Assembly: GCA_021821705.1 (NCBI GenBank)
Contig: JAKACE010000089.1
Span: 1-7,241 of the forward strand
From: Actinomycetes bacterium
GTDB lineage: Bacteria; Actinomycetota; Acidimicrobiia; Acidimicrobiales; Palsa-688
Direction: 5' to 3'
DNA: 7,241 nt
Shown here piece after piece: positions 5,407 to 7,241 of the stretch. How positions within the stretch are numbered: the stretch's first letter is position 1; each line of letters starts with the position of its first letter. The notes under the pieces were generated by a model, which was not told where the DNA came from, ran no database searches, and saw only the letters and a list, made by a program, of their open reading frames with translations. Both the position numbers and the translations under genes were made by a program.

Positions 5407-5425
5407 GTCACAAGTGACGCGTCAC
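5407..5425. promoter_or_regulatory. Overlapping palindromes GTCAC-AA-GTGACGCGTCAC
   Basis: Two inverted repeats share one arm: GTCAC-AA-GTGAC (5407-5418) and the perfect 12-bp palindrome GTGACGCGTCAC (5414-5425). They lie 20 nt before the ATG at 5445 and would overlap the -35 side of its promoter, as expected for a repressor site. TGACGC also occurs alone at 5383-5388, between this site and the one at 5362. Confidence 0.6.
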
Positions 5426-5431
5426 AGGTGG

Positions 5432-5437
5432 TAAGGT
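5432..5437 (+). promoter_or_regulatory. Candidate -10 box TAAGGT
   Basis: TAAGGT fits the actinobacterial TAnnnT -10 pattern and ends 7 nt before the ATG at 5445, so it could drive a leaderless transcript. The same bases contain AAGG, which could instead act as a ribosome binding site for that ATG. The adjacent palindrome at 5414-5425 lies where a repressor would block this promoter. Confidence 0.4.
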
Positions 5438-5444
5438 GGCGCCG

Positions 5445-6071
5445 ATGGAGCACGGCAAGCGCTCGACGTACGTAGCTGGCTGTCGCTGTGAGGCGTGCAG
5501 GGCGGCCGAAGCCGAGTACCAGCGCAAGCACCGCCTGGCCGGCCGGAAGACCGAGGACGAGGAGGTCGTCGCCGAGCCCGACCACACCCACGAGCTGCCG
5601 GACGGCACCACGGCTTCGCACACCCACGAGAGCGACGGCGAGGGCCACGACCACGGCTTGGTGGGCCTCCCGGGCGGCGGCGAGGTCGAGGTCACCTGCC
5701 CGGGCTGCGGTGCGGTCTTCGAGCCGGGCCAGCCGCTCGCCGACCCGCTGTTGCACGAGCACCGGGCCAAGGGCGAGCTGACCGGCTACCACTCGCACAA
5801 GGACGGCGACGAGCCCCACACCCACAGGACGGCCCCCAAGCCGACGGCCAAGGCCCCCGAGACGAAGGAGCCGGAGCGCAAAGAGGCGAAGGAGCCGGAG
5901 CGCAAGGAGCCCGAGCGTAAGCCCGCGGCGAAGGTCGAGCCGAAGAAGCCCGAGCCGCCCAAGGTGCCACCTCAGACAGATGAGCCCGAGCCGGTGCGCA
6001 AGAAGGCTCCGGTCTACGTGAGCGCCTTCCGGTCCCACCGCCTGGCGAGCAGAGAGGGAGGTAAGAAGTGA
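5445..6071 (+). CDS. His/Cys-rich putative zinc protein with charged repeat tail
   Basis: 208 residues from ATG 5445; an in-frame GTG at 5436 would add three residues, but ATG 5445 fits both the -10 box and the AAGG spacing, and gives the expected MEHGKRSTY beginning. The module STYVAGCRCEAC (Cys13, 15, 18) plus a basic helix (AAEAEYQRKHR) matches that of the gene at 4292. Residues about 46-71 are rich in HTH, HDH and Asp/Glu. Cys85-x2-Cys88 with His104-x-His106 could form a C2H2-type zinc site. Another His cluster follows (YHSHKDGDEPHTH). Residues about 125-190 are Lys/Glu/Pro-rich with KEPERK repeats, probably extended. There is no signal peptide. It heads an operon of small membrane proteins (GTGA overlap with the next), so it may be a metal-binding scaffold or chaperone for that apparatus. 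No family recognised. Confidence 0.8.
   Translation: MEHGKRSTYVAGCRCEACRAAEAEYQRKHRLAGRKTEDEEVVAEPDHTHELPDGTTASHTHESDGEGHDHGLVGLPGGGEVEVTCPGCGAVFEPGQPLADPLLHEHRAKGELTGYHSHKDGDEPHTHRTAPKPTAKAPETKEPERKEAKEPERKEPERKPAAKVEPKKPEPPKVPPQTDEPEPVRKKAPVYVSAFRSHRLASREGGKK
5864..5921 (+). repeat. Short in-frame repeats encoding KEPERK
   Basis: The 18-nt unit GAAGGAGCCGGAGCGCAA occurs exactly at 5864-5881 and again at 5888-5905 (period 24). A diverged third copy follows at once (AAGGAGCCCGAGCGTAAG, 5904-5921). In frame these give K-E-P-E-R-K blocks at residues 141-159. The near identity at DNA level suggests recent slippage or duplication, and copy number may vary between relatives. Confidence 0.75.
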
Positions 6072-6382
6072 GCGGGAAGAGCTCCCTGGCGGTGTTCGCC
6101 TTGCTGGCGTTGATCGTCGCCCATCTTTGGCAGCAGGAGACCTCGACCAAGGCGGGCGTGGTCGAGTACCTGGTGAAGAACTGGAAGGTCCTCGGGCTGG
6201 AACTGGTCGGGGTGGTGGCCGTCGCCTTCGTCGCCGAGGTGTCCGACGCCGCCGCCACCATCGTGCTCGTCCTCGCCGCCGGCCTGTGGCTGCTCTTCGC
6301 CGTCAACGTATGGGGCGCCCACAAGGCTGCACCCCAGAAGAGCCCGGCCAAGCCCCCCGCCTCTCACCCGAAGGCGGCTTGA
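6068..6382 (+). CDS. Membrane protein with three predicted helices
   Basis: 104 residues. The GTG start overlaps the preceding stop (GTGA) and has AGGGAGG at 6055-6061, 6 nt upstream. Hydrophobic segments lie at about residues 7-21, 41-58 and 62-83. Between the first two is a short polar loop with Glu/Lys, and the tail (84-104) is Lys/Pro/Ala-rich and basic, so probably cytoplasmic. The layout (one helix, a short amphipathic stretch, a helical hairpin) recalls small pore or channel-like subunits of secretion, conjugation or phage machines, including holins, but there is no family signature I can name. It is the first of four small membrane genes in the operon. Confidence 0.8.
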   Translation: MSGKSSLAVFALLALIVAHLWQQETSTKAGVVEYLVKNWKVLGLELVGVVAVAFVAEVSDAAATIVLVLAAGLWLLFAVNVWGAHKAAPQKSPAKPPASHPKAA

Positions 6383-6595
6383 GTGGGCGACTTCGAGAAG
6401 ATCGTGTTGTTCGTCATGGTGGGCGCCATCGTCGTGTTGCTCGTGACCAAGGCCAACTTCCTGTTCGGCGCTCTCGGCTCCGCCGGGGGCGGTGTGGACG
6501 CCTGGCTCAACTCCATGGCCGGCAACAGGCCGACGGCCCAGGCGCCGACGTTGCAGAGCAAGTATTTCCCCCCGGCACAGAAGAGGGCGGCCTAG
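6383..6595 (+). CDS. Small single-pass membrane protein
   Basis: 70 residues from GTG 6383, directly after the previous stop, with AAGG at 6371-6374. A short acidic start (GDFEK) precedes one strong hydrophobic helix at residues 7-22, then KANFLFGALGSAGGGVDAWLNSMAG, a Gly/Ala/aromatic segment that could be a second, weaker membrane-associated helix, and a basic tail. The size and layout (short N-terminus, one long helix, Gly-rich second part) resemble small coat or pilin-like membrane proteins, but also many unrelated small proteins; I do not assign a function. It sits between membrane genes on both sides with no intergenic space. Confidence 0.75.
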   Translation: MGDFEKIVLFVMVGAIVVLLVTKANFLFGALGSAGGGVDAWLNSMAGNRPTAQAPTLQSKYFPPAQKRAA

Positions 6596-6802
6596 GTGCG
6601 TGGTCTCGCCTTCGGGCTCTTCATCGTCGGCATCGTCCTCGTCGTGGCCGGCATCATCTGTTGGAGGCGCAGGAAGGCCCCGGAGGCCCAGGAAGACGGC
6701 GGCGCAGGGGGAGGCACCCCCCGGCCCCCCGGCCCCAGCCCGAGAAGCCCGCAGGAGGAGCCGGCAGAGCGCCAGCTCGTCTCGACAGGAGGTACACGTT
6801 GA
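6596..6802 (+). CDS. Small bitopic membrane protein with Pro-rich tail
   Basis: 68 residues from GTG 6596, immediately after the upstream stop. Residues 4-24 form a hydrophobic helix ending in CWRRRK, a basic stop-transfer patch that suggests an outside N-terminus and a cytoplasmic C-terminus. The rest is Gly, Pro and Glu-rich (GGGTPRPPGPSPRSPQEEP) and probably disordered. No family recognised. The stop overlaps the next start by 4 nt (TTGA). Together with its neighbours it forms a set of single-helix proteins with disordered tails, as would be expected of subunits assembling around a membrane complex. Confidence 0.7.
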   Translation: MRGLAFGLFIVGIVLVVAGIICWRRRKAPEAQEDGGAGGGTPRPPGPSPRSPQEEPAERQLVSTGGTR

Positions 6803-7110
6803 ACCCCTTCGGCCTGTTGGTCATCGCCCTGGGCGCCTTGGTCTTCTACATCGGCCTCGACGGCGAGAAGAAGACCAGCGCCGCCAAGAAGAAGGCCGCC
6901 TCCGTCCGTACCAAGGTCCCCGGCACCAGCCTGCCGAGCGGCGGCCCTCCCATGCCGGCCGTGAAAGGCAAGTACACCTCGCCGGCCCTCCCGGGCTTCC
7001 AGGTCTACGGGGGCGAGCCGGGCACCATCAACACCGGCATCCCCCCTGCCGGCTACACGGTCGTCGGCCCTCCTCCTCCTCCTGTCAAGAAGAGGCGGAA
7101 GCTCCCATGA
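6799..7110 (+). CDS. Small membrane-anchored protein with Pro/Lys-rich tail
   Basis: 103 residues from TTG 6799, supported by the perfect AGGAGGT at 6787-6793, 5 nt upstream, and by the 4-nt overlap with the preceding stop. The N-terminus is one hydrophobic helix (residues 4-19, FGLLVIALGALVFYIGL), followed by a Lys/Ala-rich basic stretch, then a Gly/Pro/Tyr-rich region (KYTSPALPGFQVYGGEPG), and an end with five prolines and the basic KKRRK. A longer open frame extends upstream, but that part lies over other genes. No family recognised. It directly precedes the probable lytic transglycosylase gene (ATGA overlap), so both likely act at the envelope. Confidence 0.75.
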   Translation: MNPFGLLVIALGALVFYIGLDGEKKTSAAKKKAASVRTKVPGTSLPSGGPPMPAVKGKYTSPALPGFQVYGGEPGTINTGIPPAGYTVVGPPPPPVKKRRKLP

Positions 7111-7241
7111 GCAACGGCGGTTTCCCCATCCCGCCGGAGCAGGCCGCCACCCTCCAGGCTCTCGCCACCAAGGGCGAGCTGTCCGGGGTGGACCCCTCGG
7201 TGCTGGCCGCCATCGAGACGGAGGAAATGGGGCACGGCCAG
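7107..7241 (+). CDS. Probable lysozyme-like lytic transglycosylase, N-terminal fragment
   Basis: Only the first 45 residues are in the window. After a short Pro-rich start (NGGFPIPPEQ) and a helix, it reads LSGVDPSVLAAIETEEMGHGQ. Gly-Val-Asp-Pro-x-hydrophobic2-x-Ala-Ile-x-x-(x)-Glu is the beginning of the lysozyme-like (SLT) domain of lytic transglycosylases, where a Glu of this helix is the catalytic acid that cuts peptidoglycan; here the AIETEE segment would supply it. No signal peptide is seen, so it would be an internal phage/virion protein or exported with the apparatus, as for tail- or conjugation-associated hydrolases. The ATG overlaps the upstream stop (ATGA). Family call is moderate because the rest of the protein is missing. 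Confidence 0.6.
   Translation, partial: MSNGGFPIPPEQAATLQALATKGELSGVDPSVLAAIETEEMGHGQ

Noticed and set aside
5064..6038. 324-codon minus-strand open frame across the divergent region
   Set aside because: Leu/Arg/Gly-rich product antisense to the His-rich protein gene, and it runs through the palindromic control region; a shadow.
6127..7110. 327-codon plus-strand open frame
   Set aside because: The upstream part is Arg/Gly-rich shadow of three membrane genes; TTG 6799 with AGGAGGT gives the real start.

Overview
This is a high-GC window with GC-rich third codon positions, many GTG and TTG starts, and chains of short genes joined by 1-8 nt stop/start overlaps. That style points to a mobile element or (pro)phage of an actinobacterium; this is inferred from composition and protein style, not from a marker gene. 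No tRNA, rRNA, cas2, CRISPR effector gene or CRISPR array is visible.

Left block (1-2141, + strand): the C-terminal end of a UvrD/Rep-family helicase is followed by seven small, tightly coupled genes. They encode a Cys-rich putative zinc protein, a small exported protein, a 47-residue zinc ribbon, an unknown protein, an SH3/KOW-like small protein, a 43-residue single-pass membrane protein and an orphan HicA-like toxin. This is typical accessory cargo of actinobacterial phages and integrative elements.

Middle block (2142-4744, + strand): an 89-nt gap of lower GC3 precedes the central gene, a solitary Cas1 integrase of 576 residues. It keeps the Glu/His/Asp catalytic set and carries a C-terminal CxxC...CxxC zinc ribbon plus helix-turn-helix. 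A small membrane protein gene overlaps its 3' end. Then comes a cluster of four GGTTGCYCAY units in direct orientation, then a Cys-rich protein with a GCRCxxC module. The Cas1 protein has no Cas2 partner here, so it may act as the integrase of a mobile element, as casposases do. This is the most interesting part of the window.

Right block (4741-7241): one minus-strand gene of unknown function is separated from a plus-strand operon by a divergent control region full of GTGAC/GTCAC palindromes. The operon encodes a His/Cys-rich protein with a second GCRCxxC module and a Lys-Glu-Pro-Arg tail, four small membrane proteins, and the start of a probable lysozyme-like lytic transglycosylase, cut by the window edge. 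Small membrane proteins followed by a peptidoglycan hydrolase suggest an envelope-crossing apparatus: conjugation, virion entry, or an internal-membrane virion.

Taken together, the window looks like part of an element with helicase and Cas1 integrase functions on the left and an envelope or virion module on the right. The link between the two halves is inference.
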